Shown: positions 1 to 7,968 of the stretch, one piece after another | How positions within the stretch are numbered: the first letter of the stretch is position 1 | Layout of the letters: each line of letters begins with the position of its first letter | Virus record (IMG/VR): IMGVR_UViG_3300031873_001025 | Coordinates: 1-30,038 of that record | Reading direction: 5' to 3' (one strand) | DNA length: 30,038 nucleotides | Source: a virus | Made by a program: the position numbers and the translations under genes | The notes under the pieces: model-generated | Seen by the model: the letters and a program-made list of their open reading frames with translations, nothing else | Databases searched by the model: none | What the model was told of the DNA's origin: nothing

Positions 1-1403
1 CTGGAACCTCTGTTATTACTCTCACTGGAGGAACCATTGGGGTCCGTTTTCCGTTCATGCGAACAAAGCTTCCGATTCCTTCTTACACACAGACATATCC
101 ACCCGGGGGAACGGTTAATTACTACATAGATCACGTACTCGTTCAACTGACCGGGGTAACGGTTGGTGCAACGGATATGTCCGGTTACTATCGTGTAATC
201 GACATTCCCGGAACTGCACAACTACAACTTCAAAATCTAGATGGTACTCTTCCCGATTTCTCAACGTATACCTTCACTGGAGCGGGAATAGCCTTCCTTG
301 GGGTTATTCAAACAGGGAGCAACGCCTACGGGAATAAGATTCGTGCATTCCATGCAGGAAATGGCTCGTTTGCGTCATTTGCACAGATGAATGACCAAGC
401 ACCTTTTCTTGAGAATTGGCACTACGATGTAGGCGAGGGCGATGTTATTCGAAATATGCGAGTGACTCCTGGAAGAATTCTTCTCAGAAAAAACGCTATC
501 GATCGTGACTCAGAACACATTCTTATTGCAGGAGATTTTGCACAACTTAATGGGGTTGAAACAGGGAGCGCCCCCGAGGTAACTACCAACCATAAACACG
601 ATAATCGTTATACACCGATGGAACATTTCTATGACCGTTCTGCCATAGATATGAACCTTCGTGCGTATAGCGCGGCCGATAACTCAGAGCTATCTGGCAC
701 AGTTTATCTTCAAAGGGGTACCTGGCAAACTGGGATTGTATATAACGTAAATGACGTAGTTTACGTATGTGATACGCCCTCAGCTTCGTATGGTTATTTT
801 ACATGTGTGACGGGGCATACGTCAACGACTTTTGCAGCAGACATAACAAAATGGGCACTTGATGAAGCGTTTCCTGTTCAAATAGGTGCTACTTCTTATC
901 TTTCAATTGCCGGTATTGACGCCACAGATAATCATGTTTTCGATAAAACAGCTCTGTTTTATCTTCTTCCCAATGCTACAAACATTGATGGCTTCCAGTT
1001 TACCGATATTCCTCATATGTGGGAAATCGAAGTTGAAATTCAACTAAAATGGAAGTCGGGAGGAAGCGTACTGGACCACACGCCACATACTACGGCTCTG
1101 ATTATTCCAGTTATTCGAAACGCAACTCTTCCTGGAACTTTTACACAACAGCTAATGGCATCAGATACCTATGCCCACAACATCAAAACAATCTCAATGG
1201 AAGCTTTTGATAAAAGCGTCCCCACGAATACTTATTTTCGTGAATACAGGCAAAGGGTAACGGTCCATATGCAACGTCTAATGTCCGTAGCCCCTTCAGA
1301 TCAGTACGGATACATAGGCTATAAAACAATTGATACAGTTACAGACTCCTATCTAAACTGCGTCAGAGTTCGGCTAATCAAAACTAGAGTAACAAGATTC
1401 TAG
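1..1403 (+). CDS. Tail fibre / adhesin-like virion protein (3' part, start off window)
   Basis: The reading frame is open from the left edge (first full codon at base 3, beginning GTSVITLTGG), so the ATG at 57 is internal and the true start lies upstream. About 467 residues are visible, ending in TAG at 1401-1403. The protein has no obvious membrane segment and looks rich in beta strands. Two features suggest a receptor-binding or tail fibre role. An HKHDNRY motif (about 591-611) resembles the HxHDxRYY signature common in tail fibres. A patch at about 717-857 (GTWQTGIVYNVNDVVYV, then YFTCVTGHTS and W) has the Trp/Tyr/His layout of CBM5/12-type chitin-binding modules. Early residues (DMSGYYRVIDIPG) resemble the beta module in the gene at 4057. 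The family is inferred from motifs only; a baseplate or other decoration protein is also possible. Confidence 0.72.
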   Translation, partial: GTSVITLTGGTIGVRFPFMRTKLPIPSYTQTYPPGGTVNYYIDHVLVQLTGVTVGATDMSGYYRVIDIPGTAQLQLQNLDGTLPDFSTYTFTGAGIAFLGVIQTGSNAYGNKIRAFHAGNGSFASFAQMNDQAPFLENWHYDVGEGDVIRNMRVTPGRILLRKNAIDRDSEHILIAGDFAQLNGVETGSAPEVTTNHKHDNRYTPMEHFYDRSAIDMNLRAYSAADNSELSGTVYLQRGTWQTGIVYNVNDVVYVCDTPSASYGYFTCVTGHTSTTFAADITKWALDEAFPVQIGATSYLSIAGIDATDNHVFDKTALFYLLPNATNIDGFQFTDIPHMWEIEVEIQLKWKSGGSVLDHTPHTTALIIPVIRNATLPGTFTQQLMASDTYAHNIKTISMEAFDKSVPTNTYFREYRQRVTVHMQRLMSVAPSDQYGYIGYKTIDTVTDSYLNCVRVRLIKTRVTRF

Positions 1404-1428
1404 AGCAGAGGGGCGATCCCCTCTGCTC
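1403..1428. terminator. Perfect 11-bp hairpin between convergent genes
   Basis: Arms at 1403-1413 (gagcagagggg) and 1418-1428 (cccctctgctc) pair perfectly around a CGAT loop. The stem begins at the last base of the tail-gene stop codon and lies 10 bases from the end of the convergent reductase gene, so it can act on transcripts from both sides. Neither side has a clean U-tract (CAAAACC on +, TAGAATCTTGTT on -). It may be a weak or factor-dependent bidirectional terminator, or a 3'-end stabiliser. Because it is symmetric, no strand is assigned. Confidence 0.65.
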
Positions 1429-1438
1429 CAAAACCAGT

Positions 1439-3490
1439 TCACTTTATTTCACACGCCTCTCCCTCACAGAACTTATCCGGTTCCACTTCATGCTTCGCCC
1501 CAGATAAATCTAAGGGCAGAAGAGAAGCAGAGTACTGTTCATGTTCCTCCTTTGTGCAAGGGATATATGGCGCTTGTTCATAGAGATGTTCTCTATGCGG
1601 AAGAAAAGCAACGGACTTCCATTGATTCGCGTAAAGTTCAAGCACCTTTACGACATCTTTCGCTTCAGCATCATTAAAAACCAACGTATTAGAAACAGCG
1701 TTGTCGGACCAATATCGTTGCAACGCCGTAAGTAAAGCAGCCTGTTCCCAGAGGGAAACGTCTGAGATTGTTCTCATTCCTTGGTTACTTGCGGGAAAAT
1801 AAACTACCGCAGTCATTGGTGTAGTGAGATCTTTTTCAACTCGGTAGTTGGCTTTTCTACAAGCAGAAACGATGTAACTGTTCTCCTCCATACGTATCGT
1901 ACGATAACCAAAGAGGAAGTTCGGTATCCTCATTCCCCCTTCTACACCAATAAGAAGCGGTACGGTTCCACCGGGCTTAACCGTTGTTCTTCGTATGGAT
2001 TCTCCCACACCCAACCAGTGAGAATACGTCCTATCCCACTTATGTATTTCTGCGTATCCCGCTTTCCACCAACGAATACATTCCTGCATCCCACGGTTCT
2101 CGTAGAACTGCCAGATGCCCATTAGGGATGTCCCAATGCGTCGATTTCGAGTCATCACGGAATTAGTTTGAGGACGATGAGTGGGAATAAGAGTAACACC
2201 CTTGGCATACTGGTAAGCCACCTTACATGTGACTAAGAAATCTTCTAAAGATTCGTGTGCGTTGGGATTGATTTCAACCAAACAACAAAGCTCTCCGTCC
2301 TCTAGCGGTTGCTCCCCGCAGGGGTTTAGACCCATAACAAATCGGTCTTTATCATCGTGCGGATCACACCGCCGACCTCTGGATTTTATATTATCTAGAA
2401 AGACGTAGTTCGGTTCCCCGTTCTTCACCGTTTGCGCGGCATACTTGGAGAAATCTCTTATCTCTGATGCTTCAATGGAGAGATTCGCTGCCCAACGGTG
2501 AGAAATAAGGGGATGCTCATTAATTTGTTTCTGTATCGTTTCCTTTTCCTCAGGAGACACTGTTTGAAGAAACTTTTCTTTTAACTCTTCTAATTGCGTT
2601 GGATCCTTCAGCCGAAGGAATTCATCATCGTCTGGAGATCCAAGGATCATTTCACTAGAGCGACGTATGTTTCCTGCGACAACACATTTTCCGATATAGT
2701 TCATTAAATCAACAATATCTGTTGAAGTAATAGGATCACCGATACGATCATCTAAAAGAGTTCTTATGCTACCAATTAACTCAAGAAGAGGCTGTGGTCC
2801 ACTAGCTGTTCCCCCAAAAGTCTTCAGAGGAATTCCCCTTGGACGAACTTGAGAAACATCTATTTCTGATGGCAGAACTCCTTTACGGGCGTACGCATCA
2901 AGCACTCGTCTTACTACCGCACACCATCCCTCACGGGAATCTTTTACGACGTGCGGCCCACCCATACGGGGTTTTCGAATGATGACTTTTCCTGCTCCTC
3001 GTGTATCGGAACCCACTCCAACTCCGAGCATGAGAAAGTCCATCATCGTAACAAACGGCTCTGCGAAATCGCGATCAATTGACTGTGTACTTATGAACCC
3101 GCAGTTCTGCAAAGAGGTTCCCCCGCGAAGTTCTAATGCCCTAGTCCCCATGAACCAGAGTCCTCGTCCTGGGGGAATCCACTTAAAAACCCAGAGCCTC
3201 TGAAACATATCCTGGGCCTTCTCCTGGGCTTCTTCCTCATCCCAGGGGTTGTGGGCACTGGTCACATATTGTTTGAAGATGGCCCATATTCCTTCAACAA
3301 CTCTCTGTGCCGTTTCCCAGAATTCTTCCGTTGTCCCGTCTTCTTTTTCTCGGGCATATGTTCTCTTGTACGTTACCAGTCCTTGAGGCCCAAACTTGGG
3401 TTGTTTCCCCCGAAAAGCAGCAAGAAAGAGAGGATTCAAGTGGAAGCGGTTTTCTTCTTTAATTTCAAAAACAGGTCTATCGTTTTCCAT
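1439..3490 (-). CDS. nrdJ: Adenosylcobalamin-dependent (class II) ribonucleoside-triphosphate reductase
   Basis: This enzyme reduces ribonucleotides to deoxyribonucleotides for phage DNA synthesis, using coenzyme B12 for radical generation. The 683-residue product is close to the monomeric RTPR of Lactobacillus leichmannii (739). Catalytic residues line up: Cys130 (in SLQNCGF), Cys391 and Glu393 in NPCGEQ, and Cys402 exactly 11 residues after Cys391, as in C408/C419 of the reference enzyme. The C-terminal reducing pair is CEGEAC (Cys675, Cys680), with the same spacing as C731/C736. No glycyl-radical motif and no class I small subunit is seen. The ATG at 3490 is preferred over a TTG at 3508 because AGGAGA sits just before it; that site overlaps the TAG of the upstream RuvC-like gene, so the two are probably translationally coupled. 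The single-chain layout lets the phage make dNTPs aerobically or anaerobically if B12 is available. Confidence 0.95.
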   Translation of the reverse strand: MENDRPVFEIKEENRFHLNPLFLAAFRGKQPKFGPQGLVTYKRTYAREKEDGTTEEFWETAQRVVEGIWAIFKQYVTSAHNPWDEEEAQEKAQDMFQRLWVFKWIPPGRGLWFMGTRALELRGGTSLQNCGFISTQSIDRDFAEPFVTMMDFLMLGVGVGSDTRGAGKVIIRKPRMGGPHVVKDSREGWCAVVRRVLDAYARKGVLPSEIDVSQVRPRGIPLKTFGGTASGPQPLLELIGSIRTLLDDRIGDPITSTDIVDLMNYIGKCVVAGNIRRSSEMILGSPDDDEFLRLKDPTQLEELKEKFLQTVSPEEKETIQKQINEHPLISHRWAANLSIEASEIRDFSKYAAQTVKNGEPNYVFLDNIKSRGRRCDPHDDKDRFVMGLNPCGEQPLEDGELCCLVEINPNAHESLEDFLVTCKVAYQYAKGVTLIPTHRPQTNSVMTRNRRIGTSLMGIWQFYENRGMQECIRWWKAGYAEIHKWDRTYSHWLGVGESIRRTTVKPGGTVPLLIGVEGGMRIPNFLFGYRTIRMEENSYIVSACRKANYRVEKDLTTPMTAVVYFPASNQGMRTISDVSLWEQAALLTALQRYWSDNAVSNTLVFNDAEAKDVVKVLELYANQWKSVAFLPHREHLYEQAPYIPCTKEEHEQYSASLLPLDLSGAKHEVEPDKFCEGEACEIK

Positions 3491-3497
3491 ATTTCTC

Positions 3498-4058
3498 CTA
3501 CACGTCAACAGTTTTTCTTCTGGATTTTACTTTCACTTTTGGTTTAAAAAGTTCATACACCGCTTCAGCTTCACAGCGGCGTTGATAGATTCCTTTTGTT
3601 TTTGCCCATGCGAACTTGGCAAGTCCAAATGCATCGGCTGAATTGTCCGCACCCTTGAAATCGATCTCCCATACGTCCTTTACGCTGTAAAGAACCATTT
3701 CTTTGTCGGCATGGCCGTTTCCAGTGATAAACTTCTTCAAACTCATTGGAGGAACAACCATTAAATCCTTTCCCGTTTCGTCAAATACGTAAAGACGAAG
3801 AACACTAAAGATCCCTCCTAGATCAAAAGAACGGTGCGTGCTCTCCACGCTATACCCTTCAATTGCCCCCGCTTGAATGTGCTCTGGATGATCTCCGATG
3901 AAGTCCCTCAGCCCATCTCTGATGAACGCCTCCCGCTGTACCCCCCGCTGGTCTCGGGTTACACTTAGCGTCATCGACTGAACATACTCCCCCGTCTCGT
4001 TTACCAGTGCGAACCCTGAGCTGTTGAGCGACTGATCGATCCCTAGGAAAAGGTCCAT
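3498..4058 (-). CDS. RuvC-like Holliday junction resolvase
   Basis: The 186-residue protein has the RuvC/RNase H-like fold signature. The acidic residues are Asp8 (FLGIDQSL), Glu67 (AIEGYS), and Asp138 and Asp142 (DNSADAFGLAKFA). Between them lies the typical ITGNGHADKEMV segment seen in bacterial RuvC. It would cut four-way junctions formed during replication and recombination, and in phages also helps resolve branched DNA before packaging. The C-terminus is a basic tail (KPKVKVKSRRK). The start is fixed: an in-frame TGA lies two codons upstream, and the GIDQS motif follows at once. There is no clear Shine-Dalgarno. Its ATG overlaps the ATG of the divergent + strand gene within one CATG, so its promoter must lie inside that gene. 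It is the first gene of a two-gene unit with the reductase. Confidence 0.88.
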   Translation of the reverse strand: MDLFLGIDQSLNSSGFALVNETGEYVQSMTLSVTRDQRGVQREAFIRDGLRDFIGDHPEHIQAGAIEGYSVESTHRSFDLGGIFSVLRLYVFDETGKDLMVVPPMSLKKFITGNGHADKEMVLYSVKDVWEIDFKGADNSADAFGLAKFAWAKTKGIYQRRCEAEAVYELFKPKVKVKSRRKTVDV

Positions 4059-4059
4059 G
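4056..4059. promoter_or_regulatory. CATG shared by two divergent start codons
   Basis: Bases 4056-4058 (cat) are the start codon of the RuvC-like gene on the - strand, and bases 4057-4059 (atg) are the start codon of the structural gene on the + strand. The + strand Shine-Dalgarno (AGGAAAAGG, 4045-4053) lies inside the first codons of the resolvase gene. There is no intergenic DNA, so both promoters must be within the opposite gene or further away. Confidence 0.85.
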
Positions 4060-4956
4060 ACTCAGATTATCCGTCTAGGCCAGGAAGGTGTCATTCGTCC
4101 AGAGGGTTTTCAACTCAGTCAGTGGACCTCCAAAAACTACACCACGTCTTCGCTCCAAGAGCTTTTTCTCATTCGGTCCACAGTGGTTGGAGAAAAGTTT
4201 GAACGAATAACAACTTTACCCGACTTTCAAACCTACGAAGGAAACGAACTTCAATATTTTGAGCCGAAAAAAACTGGAGGAGAAGTTCTTTTTGATGCCG
4301 TAACGGGGGATGAAGTTGCCCTAGATCCCATCCCCTCTTATTGGGTACAGACAACTGTTCCCTACAACCCTCCACGATTTTATATCGGGCACATTGTCTA
4401 TGAAACAGGGTCTGCTCCTGAAGCCATCGCCCCTGAACAAATGCGATTTCCAGGAGTGACTTTAACTGACGAGTACATTGGCCGTTGGGTTCAAGTAAAC
4501 GGCTTTGCACACACTTCTTATAACAGCCGATGGGAGATTCTCAGTTACTCTGGAAACATCGCTCAAGTTCGTAGGATGGGATCAACGGGAGGAATCATCA
4601 CCGAAGGAGAAATAAGCACTGGAACGTTCTACTTTGGCCGTTGGCAGATTATCGCCCTGCCAGCAGGAATCTATGAATTCATTTTCTTTCCTACGAAGAT
4701 TTCTGATGCGCCCTGGAAGTTGTACAGCTCCACACATGTCTTAAAGGGCTGGGGAAATTACGGGGAAACACAGAGAAGAGATAAGACACTACAGTTGTTT
4801 CGTTCAATGAGAATGACAACTATCGAACCCACTCTTGACGCAGCACTCAATCGAATGAGCGTTGTTCGTAAAGCTGTTGAAGCGCTAAGTTACGCCGCTA
4901 ATCAAAACAGCACCGATTTTTCCACTGTTCTCATTCAGGATTATCCCCCAACATGA
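4057..4956 (+). CDS. Putative virion structural protein, unrecognised (299 aa)
   Basis: I do not recognise a named family. The soluble protein appears rich in beta strands, with no signal peptide or membrane segment. A segment around residues 135-200 (DEYIGRWVQVNGFAH, SYNSRWEILSYSGN, FYFGRWQIIAL) follows a layout seen in phage tail-associated beta domains, and has a loose counterpart in the gene at the left edge. The C-terminal 60 residues look helical. It opens a + strand unit in which successive genes overlap by ATGA (4953-4956, 5339-5342), ending in the large terminase, which supports a virion or morphogenesis role. The start has a good Shine-Dalgarno, AGGAAAAGG. A tail, neck or baseplate component is the likeliest class, but this is inference from context. 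Confidence 0.75.
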   Translation: MTQIIRLGQEGVIRPEGFQLSQWTSKNYTTSSLQELFLIRSTVVGEKFERITTLPDFQTYEGNELQYFEPKKTGGEVLFDAVTGDEVALDPIPSYWVQTTVPYNPPRFYIGHIVYETGSAPEAIAPEQMRFPGVTLTDEYIGRWVQVNGFAHTSYNSRWEILSYSGNIAQVRRMGSTGGIITEGEISTGTFYFGRWQIIALPAGIYEFIFFPTKISDAPWKLYSSTHVLKGWGNYGETQRRDKTLQLFRSMRMTTIEPTLDAALNRMSVVRKAVEALSYAANQNSTDFSTVLIQDYPPT

Positions 4957-5342
4957 GCTGGTTAGAAGTACGCTTTGATTCACGTACACAGGTACAGCCT
5001 GATGCAGTGGTTCTTTACTGTGTACAAGTAGAGGCATTAAACTCCTCTGGAATTGAAAAAGAGGTCTTCGTCTTTGATACGACGCAAGGGCTTTTTGAAC
5101 ATGTAGCCTCTGTTTATGATATGCTTCATCTTCCTCCCAGCCAAGGACAAGCCACTGCGCAAGATGTTAATTACTATCGTTCCAATACGCTGTCTCGATC
5201 ATTCATTACCTCCAAAGCCGCAGTAGATTTAATTGCAGATATAAAAAGACGTTTGAATATGTTGCGCTACCAATGGGACGAATACAGTCATGCGCCCTTT
5301 GGTGGCGTTGAAACTGTTATCTTTTCTTCGGAGACGCAATGA
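4953..5342 (+). CDS. Small putative virion protein, unrecognised (129 aa)
   Basis: A soluble protein of 129 residues without recognisable domains. The first half looks like beta strands (LEVRFDSRTQVQ, VLYCVQVEAL, EKEVFVFDT); the second half has a helix with several basic residues (AAVDLIADIKRRLNMLRYQWDEY). Its start overlaps the stop of the gene before by ATGA, and its own stop overlaps the next start in the same way, so it is expressed with its neighbours by translational coupling. The position within the structural cassette suggests a head, neck or tail component; nothing in the sequence identifies which. Confidence 0.72.
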   Translation: MSWLEVRFDSRTQVQPDAVVLYCVQVEALNSSGIEKEVFVFDTTQGLFEHVASVYDMLHLPPSQGQATAQDVNYYRSNTLSRSFITSKAAVDLIADIKRRLNMLRYQWDEYSHAPFGGVETVIFSSETQ

Positions 5343-6295
5343 GCAATCCCATTGCTGCACAAGTACGGAGAGCCGTTCAACTTTCGGATGGTTCGATCAA
5401 CTATGAAGTTTCTGTACGAATTACAGACAAAGGGGATCTTCCATTCGCAGAACTCTTCGTTCTTACCATCACTGATCCTTTAAATCCTAAAGCCGACGTT
5501 CTTTCTCGTATCGCTGTTCCCCATGATTTAAGACAAGAAACAGACAGCGTTTACATCAAAGTAGTTTCTACCGACATGCGAACGATCTACGGAGATCCAT
5601 TCGCAAGAGTAACAAATATTGATGAGTTAACCACTGTTTCACGAGATCGTGTGAGGGCGGTCCAACAAGGAAAAACAGAGTATCTCTCCTCATCTGTATC
5701 AATGACTTACACCACTCTTACTGCCGCTTCTTCTGCTTATACAACATTTCTTCAACGCCTTTCGACTCTTGTTCAAGACTATCGAAACTACTACAATACG
5801 TTTCGAACTAATATCGAAAAGTCCTATGAACTTCCCCAAGGAAGCGTAGGAACAGTAGATGCTCTTACTCAGGCATATCGTTCAGCACGTTCTGCACGAA
5901 TCTCAGCAGAAACAGCCAGAGACGCACTCTTATCTCAGCAGACTACGTGTCAGTCCCTTGATGCTGCGGCACAAGAGAAAATAGAAACACTGACTCGTGA
6001 TGTTTCTTTTTTGGAAGTTGCAAGAAGTCTCGTGTATCCAATGGCAACATCGGATGCGAGAACATTCGTTTTAAATGCAACTGATCCTCAATCATACCAA
6101 ACCCTTCTCGTTTCCAAACAAACACAGTTGGAAACAGCTCGTAATGCTCTAACAGTACAACTTTCCGAGTGTGCGGCGATTGCACAACAGCTTGCTAATG
6201 CGGAAGCGGTTGTAATAGTTGCTCAACGAGCTGAAGAAGCCGCGCTTCGCGCTGTATACGCTGTTTGTCCGACCTTTGACCCAACCCAGGTGTAG
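5339..6295 (+). CDS. Putative virion protein with long coiled-coil region (318 aa)
   Basis: No named family is recognised. Residues 1-100 look globular and beta-rich (SINYEVSVRITDKG, LFVLTITDPL). From about 110 onward the protein is mostly Ala/Gln/Thr/Arg-rich helix with heptad character, for example around ARSARISAETARDALLSQ and ECAAIAQQLANAEAVVIVAQ, consistent with an extended coiled coil. Several isolated cysteines occur, with no metal-binding pattern. The start has GGAG five bases upstream and overlaps the preceding stop by ATGA. The architecture (small head domain plus long helices) is common in phage fibres, tail tip or neck proteins, but could also fit a scaffold. Confidence 0.72.
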   Translation: MSNPIAAQVRRAVQLSDGSINYEVSVRITDKGDLPFAELFVLTITDPLNPKADVLSRIAVPHDLRQETDSVYIKVVSTDMRTIYGDPFARVTNIDELTTVSRDRVRAVQQGKTEYLSSSVSMTYTTLTAASSAYTTFLQRLSTLVQDYRNYYNTFRTNIEKSYELPQGSVGTVDALTQAYRSARSARISAETARDALLSQQTTCQSLDAAAQEKIETLTRDVSFLEVARSLVYPMATSDARTFVLNATDPQSYQTLLVSKQTQLETARNALTVQLSECAAIAQQLANAEAVVIVAQRAEEAALRAVYAVCPTFDPTQV

Positions 6296-6297
6296 CA

Positions 6298-7290
6298 ATG
6301 GATATTTTCCACGATCCCGGATATGGTAAACTTCGTCATCTTCTTGCAGAGCATCCCTACGCAAGAGACTACGTCGGAGTAATGAAAATTGCGGAAGATC
6401 AGTCAGAACTTCCGGACACGGCGTTTGCTGATCAGAACAACCGCACATACCCCGTAGACTCTAAAGAAGCCGCAGCTATCTCCTTTCTCTACGCTCGGGA
6501 AGATTCGAAGATTTCTCCTCTCACAATGGGAGAAATCAAGACAGCGCTTCAAGCATACAACGTTCCCGAAAACATCTTTCAAAAGGTGATCGAGAAAGTT
6601 GCTGCTGCTCCGGAAGATTGTGTGTTTCCGGAGAAGAACCTCTGGCCAATTCGAACCGCAGGAGAAGTAAAAGAAGCAGTAGAAGCTCTTATCAGCAACC
6701 GTGACAAGCTTCTTCCCGAGTCGCGAGTACAAGCATTCGGACGAATCTACAAGAAGGCCCAGGCCCTCGGAATGGTTGTTCCTCCGATTGCTTATCGCTA
6801 CGTAGGTGCCACGGAAACCGACTCTTCTCAACTTCGAGACTCTCTTCGGGCAAGGGCTGAAGCCTGTTCGGACGAATTCACAAAAAAGGCGTTTCTTGAA
6901 CTGAGTGAAGTAGTTATGAAAAACAACTACGAACTCTCAAGAAGCAAGAATGCTCGTATCAAACTCGCAAGTGCAGTAGATGAATTAGATCAACGCGCTG
7001 GTCTACGTAAGCTCTACGACAGAGGACTTCCTGATCCCCTGCTCACTGTTTTTAACACAGAAAAGCGTTCAGACCTTGCCTCCATAGATGTCGCAGGGAG
7101 AGCCGTTTCGGTCACTTCTCTCATGAAAATGGGCAAAGAGTTTTTCTCGGATGCCCTAGGGGACGACATCGCTCAAGCCGTGGCTCCCAGCGGGCAAGTG
7201 GAAGCAGAGAAACTCGCAGAGATCCTCCCCACCCTCCCCAGAGACAGCCAGCGGGTGCTCTCTCAAGCGCTGCGTAGCGCAGGGGTGTAG
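6298..7290 (+). CDS. Putative morphogenesis protein with phage 'DSAFA-type' motif (330 aa)
   Basis: The N-terminal region contains LPDTAFADQNNRTYPVDSKE followed by AAAISFLYA (about residues 39-67). It matches a pattern frequent in phage-encoded proteins, roughly LPDSAFA..x.RxYPIHDxxHAxxALAR, although the His-rich part is replaced by DSKEAAAI. The rest is strongly helical and charged, without catalytic signatures I can identify. AGGTG at 6287-6291 serves as the Shine-Dalgarno, and only CA separates the ATG from the preceding stop. It sits between the coiled-coil protein and the gene ahead of terminase. The exact role is unknown; the motif occurs in structural and protease-associated phage proteins, so capsid assembly is a reasonable guess. 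GC content rises near its 3' end (from about 7140). Confidence 0.74.
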   Translation: MDIFHDPGYGKLRHLLAEHPYARDYVGVMKIAEDQSELPDTAFADQNNRTYPVDSKEAAAISFLYAREDSKISPLTMGEIKTALQAYNVPENIFQKVIEKVAAAPEDCVFPEKNLWPIRTAGEVKEAVEALISNRDKLLPESRVQAFGRIYKKAQALGMVVPPIAYRYVGATETDSSQLRDSLRARAEACSDEFTKKAFLELSEVVMKNNYELSRSKNARIKLASAVDELDQRAGLRKLYDRGLPDPLLTVFNTEKRSDLASIDVAGRAVSVTSLMKMGKEFFSDALGDDIAQAVAPSGQVEAEKLAEILPTLPRDSQRVLSQALRSAGV

Positions 7291-7293
7291 CCC

Positions 7294-7968
7294 GTGTCAG
7301 CTCGCGCCCTACTGGCGGACCCCAGCGTGGAACTGTCCATCGCTTGGGACGCCTGCCAGCGTCTCTTCGGGAAAGGGATCTCCGAGTGGGAACCTGACAC
7401 CCTCCGTATCGAACTCGCCCGTTTGAACGTTCCCTGTCACCCTGGACTCCTGGCAAAGATCCTGGGGGCACAGACTCTTCTCACCACTCCCCACTGGCTC
7501 CACGACTACGACATCTTCTGTGCCTTCGCTTTGGCCTGTGACGGAGTTCCTTCAGCAGCGGACGCTTTCCATCACCCCACACCGGAACAACTTTGTTGGG
7601 CCATGCGAGAGGTGCAACATCTTCTAGGAAAAACTCCCAACGAAGACGAGGGGTTTGATCCTGACGACGTAGACGCTGCCTTAGCTGTCATCCTTGCAGA
7701 TGCTGGATTTTTCATCGCCCCCGATGAGATCTCCTTTGTTCAACCGGTCCTTGATCGAATGACATTCGTAAACAACGACACGCGAAAAGAAGTCGTTTCT
7801 CGGTGGAATGACTTACGGAAACTTTCCATTGACGATTTACACAGTAAACTAAAGAACGAAGACACCTCTATCGTGACCATTCAGCTTCATCGTTTAGCTG
7901 ACGTTCGCACTCATCTCAGTGTGCGAGAAGAAACTTGGAACCATCAACATGCCTCCCTCGCCGGATGA
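7294..7968 (+). CDS. Protein of unknown function upstream of terminase (224 aa)
   Basis: The gene starts with GTG at 7294; AGGGGT at 7281-7286 gives a well-placed Shine-Dalgarno, three bases after the previous stop. The product is soluble and mainly helical, with several Trp and His residues in the first 110 positions and an acidic stretch (NEDEGFDPDDVDAA). No DNA-binding helix-turn-helix is evident, so I do not call it a small terminase, although position directly before the large terminase would suit one. Its 3' end overlaps the terminase frame by 20 bases (50 if a GTG start is used). The first 200 bases are clearly more GC-rich than the surroundings. Confidence 0.7.
   Translation: MSARALLADPSVELSIAWDACQRLFGKGISEWEPDTLRIELARLNVPCHPGLLAKILGAQTLLTTPHWLHDYDIFCAFALACDGVPSAADAFHHPTPEQLCWAMREVQHLLGKTPNEDEGFDPDDVDAALAVILADAGFFIAPDEISFVQPVLDRMTFVNNDTRKEVVSRWNDLRKLSIDDLHSKLKNEDTSIVTIQLHRLADVRTHLSVREETWNHQHASLAG

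Noticed and set aside
1439-3490. Intein in the reductase (a frequent insertion site in phage reductases)
   Set aside because: The protein is slightly shorter than the intein-free reference and the motifs are uninterrupted.
7294-7968. Small terminase subunit
   Set aside because: Only its position suits; no helix-turn-helix or oligomerisation region typical of small terminases is visible.
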